Below, in pieces: positions 45,587 to 56,500 of a stretch of DNA of 64,000 nucleotides; the stretch's first letter is position 1, and the number at the start of each line of letters is the position of its first letter. The notes under the pieces were generated by a model. That model did no database searches. It saw only the letters and a list, made by a program, of their open reading frames with translations, and had not been told where the DNA came from. Source of the DNA: Calliopsis andreniformis. Lineage: Eukaryota; Arthropoda; Insecta; Hymenoptera; Andrenidae. The DNA is taken from positions 21,407,961 to 21,471,960 of the forward strand of contig NC_135071.1 in the NCBI RefSeq assembly GCF_051401765.1, written 5' to 3'. A program made the translations under genes and the position numbers.

Positions 45587-45941
45587 GAATGGCAACTGGC
45601 GTACGCATCTCCGATATCATCGCATTACGTTTACGTTATTTACTGGGTTAGGAGAAACATCGACTCACGACGTTGCGTGTTTTTTCAACGCATAGAGAAT
45701 ATAGCGACGCGCATCGTAATACATTACGATTAAAAGAAAGAAAGAATATATAAAAGATATTCGTGGCTATATTTATTTAATCCTAATTCCTATCACTCCT
45801 AAACGACATCGGGCAAGCGAAGATATACAAGTGGCGTTCAACGAGAAACAACTTAGGCGGGTCGAGCAGATAAAAACCTCGCAATCTCTCTTTCATATTA
45901 CTCGGTTGGGAGAAACGTTGTTTCACAGAAAAGGGTTTAGT

Positions 45942-45955
45942 GGCGCCATCTAGCG
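45942..45955 (-). promoter_or_regulatory. CTCF-like motif
   Basis: The plus strand reads GGCGCCATCTAGCG; its reverse complement CGCTAGATGGCGCC matches the core of the known CTCF recognition sequence (AGATGGCGC type in Drosophila). It lies about 360 bp after the scarlet stop and 1.2 kb before the first terminal repeat array, a position where an insulator would separate gene and telomere. A single motif match is weak evidence of binding. Confidence 0.4.
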
Positions 45956-46130
45956 AGGAGTCACGGAGGGGAAAAAGGGCGTAGTAAACAACAACCACGC
46001 CTACTTGGCGCATCCCCGTACGAGAAAGTCGAAGCGGATACTGACAAGTTTGCATGGCTCTAATCCGATAAAATACAACCGCGTCAACTTGGCAGATCTA
46101 CCTTCGATATCTTCGTAATGAAGATTGCAT

Positions 46131-46150
46131 GAAAAAAAAAACAAAGAGAA

Positions 46151-46183
<33 letters not shown>
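46131..46183. repeat. A-rich homopolymer tract
   Basis: A nearly pure A run of about 50 bases with a few C and G interruptions. It could be the remnant tail of a retroposed element or of a slipped microsatellite. No element body with terminal features was recognised upstream. Confidence 0.8.
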
Positions 46184-46185
<2 letters not shown>

Positions 46186-46964
46186 AAAATAGATAATATA
46201 TCAATAAAGAATTTCTAACGATCTCAGAGAGCACTACACGTCTTTGCAACTAAAGAATTAACAAATATTGTCGATCATTTCATAACAAGCAACGTTTTCA
46301 AGGAGACGACCAACGACGCGTGGGGAAGAACCAAGCCAACTCGACAGAGTTTCGTACGAATTCGCCGTAAGCAGAAGCGTAAAAGATTGCGCGGTCGACA
46401 CTAGAACAAATCACTTACGATTACTAGGATCAATAAGCCGAACATCCTGAAGACGTAGAATTTCTTGCAGGAGAGTCACATTTAAAATGGAAAATCATAT
46501 TCACGAAAACAGCGACAAATAATTGTTCGTTCTAGGAACGATTGGCATAGAACCAATACGCCTTGGCAGAGTGTCGTATGTATTCGACGTAAACGAACGT
46601 GCCAAAAGGCGTGGTTAACAATTAAACTTATCATTATTTAATAGCAATTGCGAAGTCGACGACAAGAAATGGTTACAAGGGTGTTGCAAGTATCGTAAGG
46701 ATAAATAACCATGAATCGTTGGAGGTACGTATAGATAATTATTTCTTTATCTTTGCGTTGCGTAGGAAAGGAAATAATTAGCGCGAGGTAACTGCGGATT
46801 GGTAGAGGCACTGCACGAATCAAAATCGGAAGGAACGTTCGAAGTCTCTGATTGGACGCTATTCAGAAAGGCTCATTTTAAGTATAATAATAATTATTGA
46901 ATTATTTTTTTTATTTGTTTCATTAGTTATTTATTTATAATTATAAGAGGGAGACTTTACGGTT

Positions 46965-47108
46965 AACGGGCCAGTACGAGAACGGGCCAGTACGAGAACG
47001 GGCCAGTACGAGAACGGGCCAGTACGAGAACGGGCCAGTACGAGAACGGGCCAGTACGAGAACGGGCCAGTACGAGAACGGGCCAGTACGAGAACGGGCC
47101 AGTACGAG
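46965..47108. repeat. 16-bp subtelomeric tandem repeat, 9 copies
   Basis: Nine identical tandem copies of AACGGGCCAGTACGAG, followed by a short junction (AACATTGCC, 47109-47117) into the next array. It has no resemblance to TTAGG motifs. It reads open on the minus strand (SYWPVLVLARSRTGPF per three units), which is a consequence of the repeat and not evidence of a gene. Confidence 0.95.
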
Positions 47109-47117
47109 AACATTGCC

Positions 47118-47597
47118 GGTTAGGGTCTTCGGGGTTAGGGTCTTCGGGGTTAGGGTCTTCGGGGTTAGGGTCTTCGGGGTTAGGGTCTTCGGGGTTAGGG
47201 TCTTCGGGGTTAGGGTCTTCGGGGTTAGGGTCTTCGGGGTTAGGGTCTTCGGGGTTAGGGTCTTCGGGGTTAGGGTCTTCGGGGTTAGGGTCTTCGGGGT
47301 TAGGGTCTTCGGGGTTAGGGTCTTCGGGGTTAGGGTCTTCGGGGTTAGGGTCTTCGGGGTTAGGGTCTTCGGGGTTAGGGTCTTCGGGGTTAGGGTCTTC
47401 GGGGTTAGGGTCTTCGGGGTTAGGGTCTTCGGGGTTAGGGTCTTCGGGGTTAGGGTCTTCGGGGTTAGGGTCTTCGGGGTTAGGGTCTTCGGGGTTAGGG
47501 TCTTCGGGGTTAGGGTCTTCGGGGTTAGGGTCTTCGGGGTTAGGGTCTTCGGGGTTAGGGTCTTCGGGGTTAGGGTCTTCGGGGTTAGGGTCTTCGG
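47118..47597 (+). repeat. 15-bp telomere-like tandem repeat, 32 copies
   Basis: Exactly 32 identical copies of GGTTAGGGTCTTCGG (480 bp), equivalently TTAGGGTCTTCGGGG. It shares TTAGG, TCT and GGG blocks, in the same order, with the adjoining 11-bp unit TTAGGTCTGGG, and runs in the same orientation. The join to the 11-bp array has no spacer (47597/47598). It is not a simple point variant: the extra bases are G, TC and G. It encodes an open Val-Arg-Val-Phe-Gly frame, an artefact. Confidence 0.95.
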
Positions 47598-50500
47598 GGT
47601 TAGGTCTGGGTTAGGTCTGGGTTAGGTCTGGGTTAGGTCTGGGTTAGGTCTGGGTTAGGTCTGGGTTAGGTCTGGGTTAGGTCTGGGTTAGGTCTGGGTT
47701 AGGTCTGGGTTAGGTCTGGGTTAGGTCTGGGTTAGGTCTGGGTTAGGTCTGGGTTAGGTCTGGGTTAGGTCTGGGTTAGGTCTGGGTTAGGTCTGGGTTA
47801 GGTCTGGGTTAGGTCTGGGTTAGGTCTGGGTTAGGTCTGGGTTAGGTCTGGGTTAGGTCTGGGTTAGGTCTGGGTTAGGTCTGGGTTAGGTCTGGGTTAG
47901 GTCTGGGTTAGGTCTGGGTTAGGTCTGGGTTAGGTCTGGGTTAGGTCTGGGTTAGGTCTGGGTTAGGTCTGGGTTAGGTCTGGGTTAGGTCTGGGTTAGG
48001 TCTGGGTTAGGTCTGGGTTAGGTCTGGGTTAGGTCTGGGTTAGGTCTGGGTTAGGTCTGGGTTAGGTCTGGGTTAGGTCTGGGTTAGGTCTGGGTTAGGT
48101 CTGGGTTAGGTCTGGGTTAGGTCTGGGTTAGGTCTGGGTTAGGTCTGGGTTAGGTCTGGGTTAGGTCTGGGTTAGGTCTGGGTTAGGTCTGGGTTAGGTC
48201 TGGGTTAGGTCTGGGTTAGGTCTGGGTTAGGTCTGGGTTAGGTCTGGGTTAGGTCTGGGTTAGGTCTGGGTTAGGTCTGGGTTAGGTCTGGGTTAGGTCT
48301 GGGTTAGGTCTGGGTTAGGTCTGGGTTAGGTCTGGGTTAGGTCTGGGTTAGGTCTGGGTTAGGTCTGGGTTAGGTCTGGGTTAGGTCTGGGTTAGGTCTG
48401 GGTTAGGTCTGGGTTAGGTCTGGGTTAGGTCTGGGTTAGGTCTGGGTTAGGTCTGGGTTAGGTCTGGGTTAGGTCTGGGTTAGGTCTGGGTTAGGTCTGG
48501 GTTAGGTCTGGGTTAGGTCTGGGTTAGGTCTGGGTTAGGTCTGGGTTAGGTCTGGGTTAGGTCTGGGTTAGGTCTGGGTTAGGTCTGGGTTAGGTCTGGG
48601 TTAGGTCTGGGTTAGGTCTGGGTTAGGTCTGGGTTAGGTCTGGGTTAGGTCTGGGTTAGGTCTGGGTTAGGTCTGGGTTAGGTCTGGGTTAGGTCTGGGT
48701 TAGGTCTGGGTTAGGTCTGGGTTAGGTCTGGGTTAGGTCTGGGTTAGGTCTGGGTTAGGTCTGGGTTAGGTCTGGGTTAGGTCTGGGTTAGGTCTGGGTT
48801 AGGTCTGGGTTAGGTCTGGGTTAGGTCTGGGTTAGGTCTGGGTTAGGTCTGGGTTAGGTCTGGGTTAGGTCTGGGTTAGGTCTGGGTTAGGTCTGGGTTA
48901 GGTCTGGGTTAGGTCTGGGTTAGGTCTGGGTTAGGTCTGGGTTAGGTCTGGGTTAGGTCTGGGTTAGGTCTGGGTTAGGTCTGGGTTAGGTCTGGGTTAG
49001 GTCTGGGTTAGGTCTGGGTTAGGTCTGGGTTAGGTCTGGGTTAGGTCTGGGTTAGGTCTGGGTTAGGTCTGGGTTAGGTCTGGGTTAGGTCTGGGTTAGG
49101 TCTGGGTTAGGTCTGGGTTAGGTCTGGGTTAGGTCTGGGTTAGGTCTGGGTTAGGTCTGGGTTAGGTCTGGGTTAGGTCTGGGTTAGGTCTGGGTTAGGT
49201 CTGGGTTAGGTCTGGGTTAGGTCTGGGTTAGGTCTGGGTTAGGTCTGGGTTAGGTCTGGGTTAGGTCTGGGTTAGGTCTGGGTTAGGTCTGGGTTAGGTC
49301 TGGGTTAGGTCTGGGTTAGGTCTGGGTTAGGTCTGGGTTAGGTCTGGGTTAGGTCTGGGTTAGGTCTGGGTTAGGTCTGGGTTAGGTCTGGGTTAGGTCT
49401 GGGTTAGGTCTGGGTTAGGTCTGGGTTAGGTCTGGGTTAGGTCTGGGTTAGGTCTGGGTTAGGTCTGGGTTAGGTCTGGGTTAGGTCTGGGTTAGGTCTG
49501 GGTTAGGTCTGGGTTAGGTCTGGGTTAGGTCTGGGTTAGGTCTGGGTTAGGTCTGGGTTAGGTCTGGGTTAGGTCTGGGTTAGGTCTGGGTTAGGTCTGG
49601 GTTAGGTCTGGGTTAGGTCTGGGTTAGGTCTGGGTTAGGTCTGGGTTAGGTCTGGGTTAGGTCTGGGTTAGGTCTGGGTTAGGTCTGGGTTAGGTCTGGG
49701 TTAGGTCTGGGTTAGGTCTGGGTTAGGTCTGGGTTAGGTCTGGGTTAGGTCTGGGTTAGGTCTGGGTTAGGTCTGGGTTAGGTCTGGGTTAGGTCTGGGT
49801 TAGGTCTGGGTTAGGTCTGGGTTAGGTCTGGGTTAGGTCTGGGTTAGGTCTGGGTTAGGTCTGGGTTAGGTCTGGGTTAGGTCTGGGTTAGGTCTGGGTT
49901 AGGTCTGGGTTAGGTCTGGGTTAGGTCTGGGTTAGGTCTGGGTTAGGTCTGGGTTAGGTCTGGGTTAGGTCTGGGTTAGGTCTGGGTTAGGTCTGGGTTA
50001 GGTCTGGGTTAGGTCTGGGTTAGGTCTGGGTTAGGTCTGGGTTAGGTCTGGGTTAGGTCTGGGTTAGGTCTGGGTTAGGTCTGGGTTAGGTCTGGGTTAG
50101 GTCTGGGTTAGGTCTGGGTTAGGTCTGGGTTAGGTCTGGGTTAGGTCTGGGTTAGGTCTGGGTTAGGTCTGGGTTAGGTCTGGGTTAGGTCTGGGTTAGG
50201 TCTGGGTTAGGTCTGGGTTAGGTCTGGGTTAGGTCTGGGTTAGGTCTGGGTTAGGTCTGGGTTAGGTCTGGGTTAGGTCTGGGTTAGGTCTGGGTTAGGT
50301 CTGGGTTAGGTCTGGGTTAGGTCTGGGTTAGGTCTGGGTTAGGTCTGGGTTAGGTCTGGGTTAGGTCTGGGTTAGGTCTGGGTTAGGTCTGGGTTAGGTC
50401 TGGGTTAGGTCTGGGTTAGGTCTGGGTTAGGTCTGGGTTAGGTCTGGGTTAGGTCTGGGTTAGGTCTGGGTTAGGTCTGGGTTAGGTCTGGGTTAGGTCT

Positions 50501-53500
50501 GGGTTAGGTCTGGGTTAGGTCTGGGTTAGGTCTGGGTTAGGTCTGGGTTAGGTCTGGGTTAGGTCTGGGTTAGGTCTGGGTTAGGTCTGGGTTAGGTCTG
50601 GGTTAGGTCTGGGTTAGGTCTGGGTTAGGTCTGGGTTAGGTCTGGGTTAGGTCTGGGTTAGGTCTGGGTTAGGTCTGGGTTAGGTCTGGGTTAGGTCTGG
50701 GTTAGGTCTGGGTTAGGTCTGGGTTAGGTCTGGGTTAGGTCTGGGTTAGGTCTGGGTTAGGTCTGGGTTAGGTCTGGGTTAGGTCTGGGTTAGGTCTGGG
50801 TTAGGTCTGGGTTAGGTCTGGGTTAGGTCTGGGTTAGGTCTGGGTTAGGTCTGGGTTAGGTCTGGGTTAGGTCTGGGTTAGGTCTGGGTTAGGTCTGGGT
50901 TAGGTCTGGGTTAGGTCTGGGTTAGGTCTGGGTTAGGTCTGGGTTAGGTCTGGGTTAGGTCTGGGTTAGGTCTGGGTTAGGTCTGGGTTAGGTCTGGGTT
51001 AGGTCTGGGTTAGGTCTGGGTTAGGTCTGGGTTAGGTCTGGGTTAGGTCTGGGTTAGGTCTGGGTTAGGTCTGGGTTAGGTCTGGGTTAGGTCTGGGTTA
51101 GGTCTGGGTTAGGTCTGGGTTAGGTCTGGGTTAGGTCTGGGTTAGGTCTGGGTTAGGTCTGGGTTAGGTCTGGGTTAGGTCTGGGTTAGGTCTGGGTTAG
51201 GTCTGGGTTAGGTCTGGGTTAGGTCTGGGTTAGGTCTGGGTTAGGTCTGGGTTAGGTCTGGGTTAGGTCTGGGTTAGGTCTGGGTTAGGTCTGGGTTAGG
51301 TCTGGGTTAGGTCTGGGTTAGGTCTGGGTTAGGTCTGGGTTAGGTCTGGGTTAGGTCTGGGTTAGGTCTGGGTTAGGTCTGGGTTAGGTCTGGGTTAGGT
51401 CTGGGTTAGGTCTGGGTTAGGTCTGGGTTAGGTCTGGGTTAGGTCTGGGTTAGGTCTGGGTTAGGTCTGGGTTAGGTCTGGGTTAGGTCTGGGTTAGGTC
51501 TGGGTTAGGTCTGGGTTAGGTCTGGGTTAGGTCTGGGTTAGGTCTGGGTTAGGTCTGGGTTAGGTCTGGGTTAGGTCTGGGTTAGGTCTGGGTTAGGTCT
51601 GGGTTAGGTCTGGGTTAGGTCTGGGTTAGGTCTGGGTTAGGTCTGGGTTAGGTCTGGGTTAGGTCTGGGTTAGGTCTGGGTTAGGTCTGGGTTAGGTCTG
51701 GGTTAGGTCTGGGTTAGGTCTGGGTTAGGTCTGGGTTAGGTCTGGGTTAGGTCTGGGTTAGGTCTGGGTTAGGTCTGGGTTAGGTCTGGGTTAGGTCTGG
51801 GTTAGGTCTGGGTTAGGTCTGGGTTAGGTCTGGGTTAGGTCTGGGTTAGGTCTGGGTTAGGTCTGGGTTAGGTCTGGGTTAGGTCTGGGTTAGGTCTGGG
51901 TTAGGTCTGGGTTAGGTCTGGGTTAGGTCTGGGTTAGGTCTGGGTTAGGTCTGGGTTAGGTCTGGGTTAGGTCTGGGTTAGGTCTGGGTTAGGTCTGGGT
52001 TAGGTCTGGGTTAGGTCTGGGTTAGGTCTGGGTTAGGTCTGGGTTAGGTCTGGGTTAGGTCTGGGTTAGGTCTGGGTTAGGTCTGGGTTAGGTCTGGGTT
52101 AGGTCTGGGTTAGGTCTGGGTTAGGTCTGGGTTAGGTCTGGGTTAGGTCTGGGTTAGGTCTGGGTTAGGTCTGGGTTAGGTCTGGGTTAGGTCTGGGTTA
52201 GGTCTGGGTTAGGTCTGGGTTAGGTCTGGGTTAGGTCTGGGTTAGGTCTGGGTTAGGTCTGGGTTAGGTCTGGGTTAGGTCTGGGTTAGGTCTGGGTTAG
52301 GTCTGGGTTAGGTCTGGGTTAGGTCTGGGTTAGGTCTGGGTTAGGTCTGGGTTAGGTCTGGGTTAGGTCTGGGTTAGGTCTGGGTTAGGTCTGGGTTAGG
52401 TCTGGGTTAGGTCTGGGTTAGGTCTGGGTTAGGTCTGGGTTAGGTCTGGGTTAGGTCTGGGTTAGGTCTGGGTTAGGTCTGGGTTAGGTCTGGGTTAGGT
52501 CTGGGTTAGGTCTGGGTTAGGTCTGGGTTAGGTCTGGGTTAGGTCTGGGTTAGGTCTGGGTTAGGTCTGGGTTAGGTCTGGGTTAGGTCTGGGTTAGGTC
52601 TGGGTTAGGTCTGGGTTAGGTCTGGGTTAGGTCTGGGTTAGGTCTGGGTTAGGTCTGGGTTAGGTCTGGGTTAGGTCTGGGTTAGGTCTGGGTTAGGTCT
52701 GGGTTAGGTCTGGGTTAGGTCTGGGTTAGGTCTGGGTTAGGTCTGGGTTAGGTCTGGGTTAGGTCTGGGTTAGGTCTGGGTTAGGTCTGGGTTAGGTCTG
52801 GGTTAGGTCTGGGTTAGGTCTGGGTTAGGTCTGGGTTAGGTCTGGGTTAGGTCTGGGTTAGGTCTGGGTTAGGTCTGGGTTAGGTCTGGGTTAGGTCTGG
52901 GTTAGGTCTGGGTTAGGTCTGGGTTAGGTCTGGGTTAGGTCTGGGTTAGGTCTGGGTTAGGTCTGGGTTAGGTCTGGGTTAGGTCTGGGTTAGGTCTGGG
53001 TTAGGTCTGGGTTAGGTCTGGGTTAGGTCTGGGTTAGGTCTGGGTTAGGTCTGGGTTAGGTCTGGGTTAGGTCTGGGTTAGGTCTGGGTTAGGTCTGGGT
53101 TAGGTCTGGGTTAGGTCTGGGTTAGGTCTGGGTTAGGTCTGGGTTAGGTCTGGGTTAGGTCTGGGTTAGGTCTGGGTTAGGTCTGGGTTAGGTCTGGGTT
53201 AGGTCTGGGTTAGGTCTGGGTTAGGTCTGGGTTAGGTCTGGGTTAGGTCTGGGTTAGGTCTGGGTTAGGTCTGGGTTAGGTCTGGGTTAGGTCTGGGTTA
53301 GGTCTGGGTTAGGTCTGGGTTAGGTCTGGGTTAGGTCTGGGTTAGGTCTGGGTTAGGTCTGGGTTAGGTCTGGGTTAGGTCTGGGTTAGGTCTGGGTTAG
53401 GTCTGGGTTAGGTCTGGGTTAGGTCTGGGTTAGGTCTGGGTTAGGTCTGGGTTAGGTCTGGGTTAGGTCTGGGTTAGGTCTGGGTTAGGTCTGGGTTAGG

Positions 53501-56500
53501 TCTGGGTTAGGTCTGGGTTAGGTCTGGGTTAGGTCTGGGTTAGGTCTGGGTTAGGTCTGGGTTAGGTCTGGGTTAGGTCTGGGTTAGGTCTGGGTTAGGT
53601 CTGGGTTAGGTCTGGGTTAGGTCTGGGTTAGGTCTGGGTTAGGTCTGGGTTAGGTCTGGGTTAGGTCTGGGTTAGGTCTGGGTTAGGTCTGGGTTAGGTC
53701 TGGGTTAGGTCTGGGTTAGGTCTGGGTTAGGTCTGGGTTAGGTCTGGGTTAGGTCTGGGTTAGGTCTGGGTTAGGTCTGGGTTAGGTCTGGGTTAGGTCT
53801 GGGTTAGGTCTGGGTTAGGTCTGGGTTAGGTCTGGGTTAGGTCTGGGTTAGGTCTGGGTTAGGTCTGGGTTAGGTCTGGGTTAGGTCTGGGTTAGGTCTG
53901 GGTTAGGTCTGGGTTAGGTCTGGGTTAGGTCTGGGTTAGGTCTGGGTTAGGTCTGGGTTAGGTCTGGGTTAGGTCTGGGTTAGGTCTGGGTTAGGTCTGG
54001 GTTAGGTCTGGGTTAGGTCTGGGTTAGGTCTGGGTTAGGTCTGGGTTAGGTCTGGGTTAGGTCTGGGTTAGGTCTGGGTTAGGTCTGGGTTAGGTCTGGG
54101 TTAGGTCTGGGTTAGGTCTGGGTTAGGTCTGGGTTAGGTCTGGGTTAGGTCTGGGTTAGGTCTGGGTTAGGTCTGGGTTAGGTCTGGGTTAGGTCTGGGT
54201 TAGGTCTGGGTTAGGTCTGGGTTAGGTCTGGGTTAGGTCTGGGTTAGGTCTGGGTTAGGTCTGGGTTAGGTCTGGGTTAGGTCTGGGTTAGGTCTGGGTT
54301 AGGTCTGGGTTAGGTCTGGGTTAGGTCTGGGTTAGGTCTGGGTTAGGTCTGGGTTAGGTCTGGGTTAGGTCTGGGTTAGGTCTGGGTTAGGTCTGGGTTA
54401 GGTCTGGGTTAGGTCTGGGTTAGGTCTGGGTTAGGTCTGGGTTAGGTCTGGGTTAGGTCTGGGTTAGGTCTGGGTTAGGTCTGGGTTAGGTCTGGGTTAG
54501 GTCTGGGTTAGGTCTGGGTTAGGTCTGGGTTAGGTCTGGGTTAGGTCTGGGTTAGGTCTGGGTTAGGTCTGGGTTAGGTCTGGGTTAGGTCTGGGTTAGG
54601 TCTGGGTTAGGTCTGGGTTAGGTCTGGGTTAGGTCTGGGTTAGGTCTGGGTTAGGTCTGGGTTAGGTCTGGGTTAGGTCTGGGTTAGGTCTGGGTTAGGT
54701 CTGGGTTAGGTCTGGGTTAGGTCTGGGTTAGGTCTGGGTTAGGTCTGGGTTAGGTCTGGGTTAGGTCTGGGTTAGGTCTGGGTTAGGTCTGGGTTAGGTC
54801 TGGGTTAGGTCTGGGTTAGGTCTGGGTTAGGTCTGGGTTAGGTCTGGGTTAGGTCTGGGTTAGGTCTGGGTTAGGTCTGGGTTAGGTCTGGGTTAGGTCT
54901 GGGTTAGGTCTGGGTTAGGTCTGGGTTAGGTCTGGGTTAGGTCTGGGTTAGGTCTGGGTTAGGTCTGGGTTAGGTCTGGGTTAGGTCTGGGTTAGGTCTG
55001 GGTTAGGTCTGGGTTAGGTCTGGGTTAGGTCTGGGTTAGGTCTGGGTTAGGTCTGGGTTAGGTCTGGGTTAGGTCTGGGTTAGGTCTGGGTTAGGTCTGG
55101 GTTAGGTCTGGGTTAGGTCTGGGTTAGGTCTGGGTTAGGTCTGGGTTAGGTCTGGGTTAGGTCTGGGTTAGGTCTGGGTTAGGTCTGGGTTAGGTCTGGG
55201 TTAGGTCTGGGTTAGGTCTGGGTTAGGTCTGGGTTAGGTCTGGGTTAGGTCTGGGTTAGGTCTGGGTTAGGTCTGGGTTAGGTCTGGGTTAGGTCTGGGT
55301 TAGGTCTGGGTTAGGTCTGGGTTAGGTCTGGGTTAGGTCTGGGTTAGGTCTGGGTTAGGTCTGGGTTAGGTCTGGGTTAGGTCTGGGTTAGGTCTGGGTT
55401 AGGTCTGGGTTAGGTCTGGGTTAGGTCTGGGTTAGGTCTGGGTTAGGTCTGGGTTAGGTCTGGGTTAGGTCTGGGTTAGGTCTGGGTTAGGTCTGGGTTA
55501 GGTCTGGGTTAGGTCTGGGTTAGGTCTGGGTTAGGTCTGGGTTAGGTCTGGGTTAGGTCTGGGTTAGGTCTGGGTTAGGTCTGGGTTAGGTCTGGGTTAG
55601 GTCTGGGTTAGGTCTGGGTTAGGTCTGGGTTAGGTCTGGGTTAGGTCTGGGTTAGGTCTGGGTTAGGTCTGGGTTAGGTCTGGGTTAGGTCTGGGTTAGG
55701 TCTGGGTTAGGTCTGGGTTAGGTCTGGGTTAGGTCTGGGTTAGGTCTGGGTTAGGTCTGGGTTAGGTCTGGGTTAGGTCTGGGTTAGGTCTGGGTTAGGT
55801 CTGGGTTAGGTCTGGGTTAGGTCTGGGTTAGGTCTGGGTTAGGTCTGGGTTAGGTCTGGGTTAGGTCTGGGTTAGGTCTGGGTTAGGTCTGGGTTAGGTC
55901 TGGGTTAGGTCTGGGTTAGGTCTGGGTTAGGTCTGGGTTAGGTCTGGGTTAGGTCTGGGTTAGGTCTGGGTTAGGTCTGGGTTAGGTCTGGGTTAGGTCT
56001 GGGTTAGGTCTGGGTTAGGTCTGGGTTAGGTCTGGGTTAGGTCTGGGTTAGGTCTGGGTTAGGTCTGGGTTAGGTCTGGGTTAGGTCTGGGTTAGGTCTG
56101 GGTTAGGTCTGGGTTAGGTCTGGGTTAGGTCTGGGTTAGGTCTGGGTTAGGTCTGGGTTAGGTCTGGGTTAGGTCTGGGTTAGGTCTGGGTTAGGTCTGG
56201 GTTAGGTCTGGGTTAGGTCTGGGTTAGGTCTGGGTTAGGTCTGGGTTAGGTCTGGGTTAGGTCTGGGTTAGGTCTGGGTTAGGTCTGGGTTAGGTCTGGG
56301 TTAGGTCTGGGTTAGGTCTGGGTTAGGTCTGGGTTAGGTCTGGGTTAGGTCTGGGTTAGGTCTGGGTTAGGTCTGGGTTAGGTCTGGGTTAGGTCTGGGT
56401 TAGGTCTGGGTTAGGTCTGGGTTAGGTCTGGGTTAGGTCTGGGTTAGGTCTGGGTTAGGTCTGGGTTAGGTCTGGGTTAGGTCTGGGTTAGGTCTGGGTT

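Larger units (their letters stand above)
45587..46964. other. Subtelomeric DNA between scarlet and the repeat arrays
   Basis: No gene was found. The left part is the scarlet 3' UTR; the only canonical AATAAA I noticed is at 46203-46208, just after a long A-rich run. A CTCF-like motif lies at 45942-45955. Two 43-bp segments (46328-46370 and 46550-46592) agree at 33 of 43 positions, a sign of an old duplication. A segment near 46600-46616 resembles the reverse complement of one near 45992-46008. Confidence 0.5.

Noticed and set aside
46131..46183. A-rich tract as the tail of a LINE or SINE
   Set aside because: No Pol III boxes, reverse-transcriptase remnants or target-site duplications could be seen; kept only as a homopolymer tract.
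46965..47597. CRISPR-like short tandem arrays
   Set aside because: Units are directly tandem with no spacers, and the genome is eukaryotic.
46931..47625. Long open frames with SYWPVLVLARSRTGPF and VRVFG repeats
   Set aside because: They exist only because the 16-bp and 15-bp tandem repeats lack stops in those frames; subtelomeric satellite, not genes.
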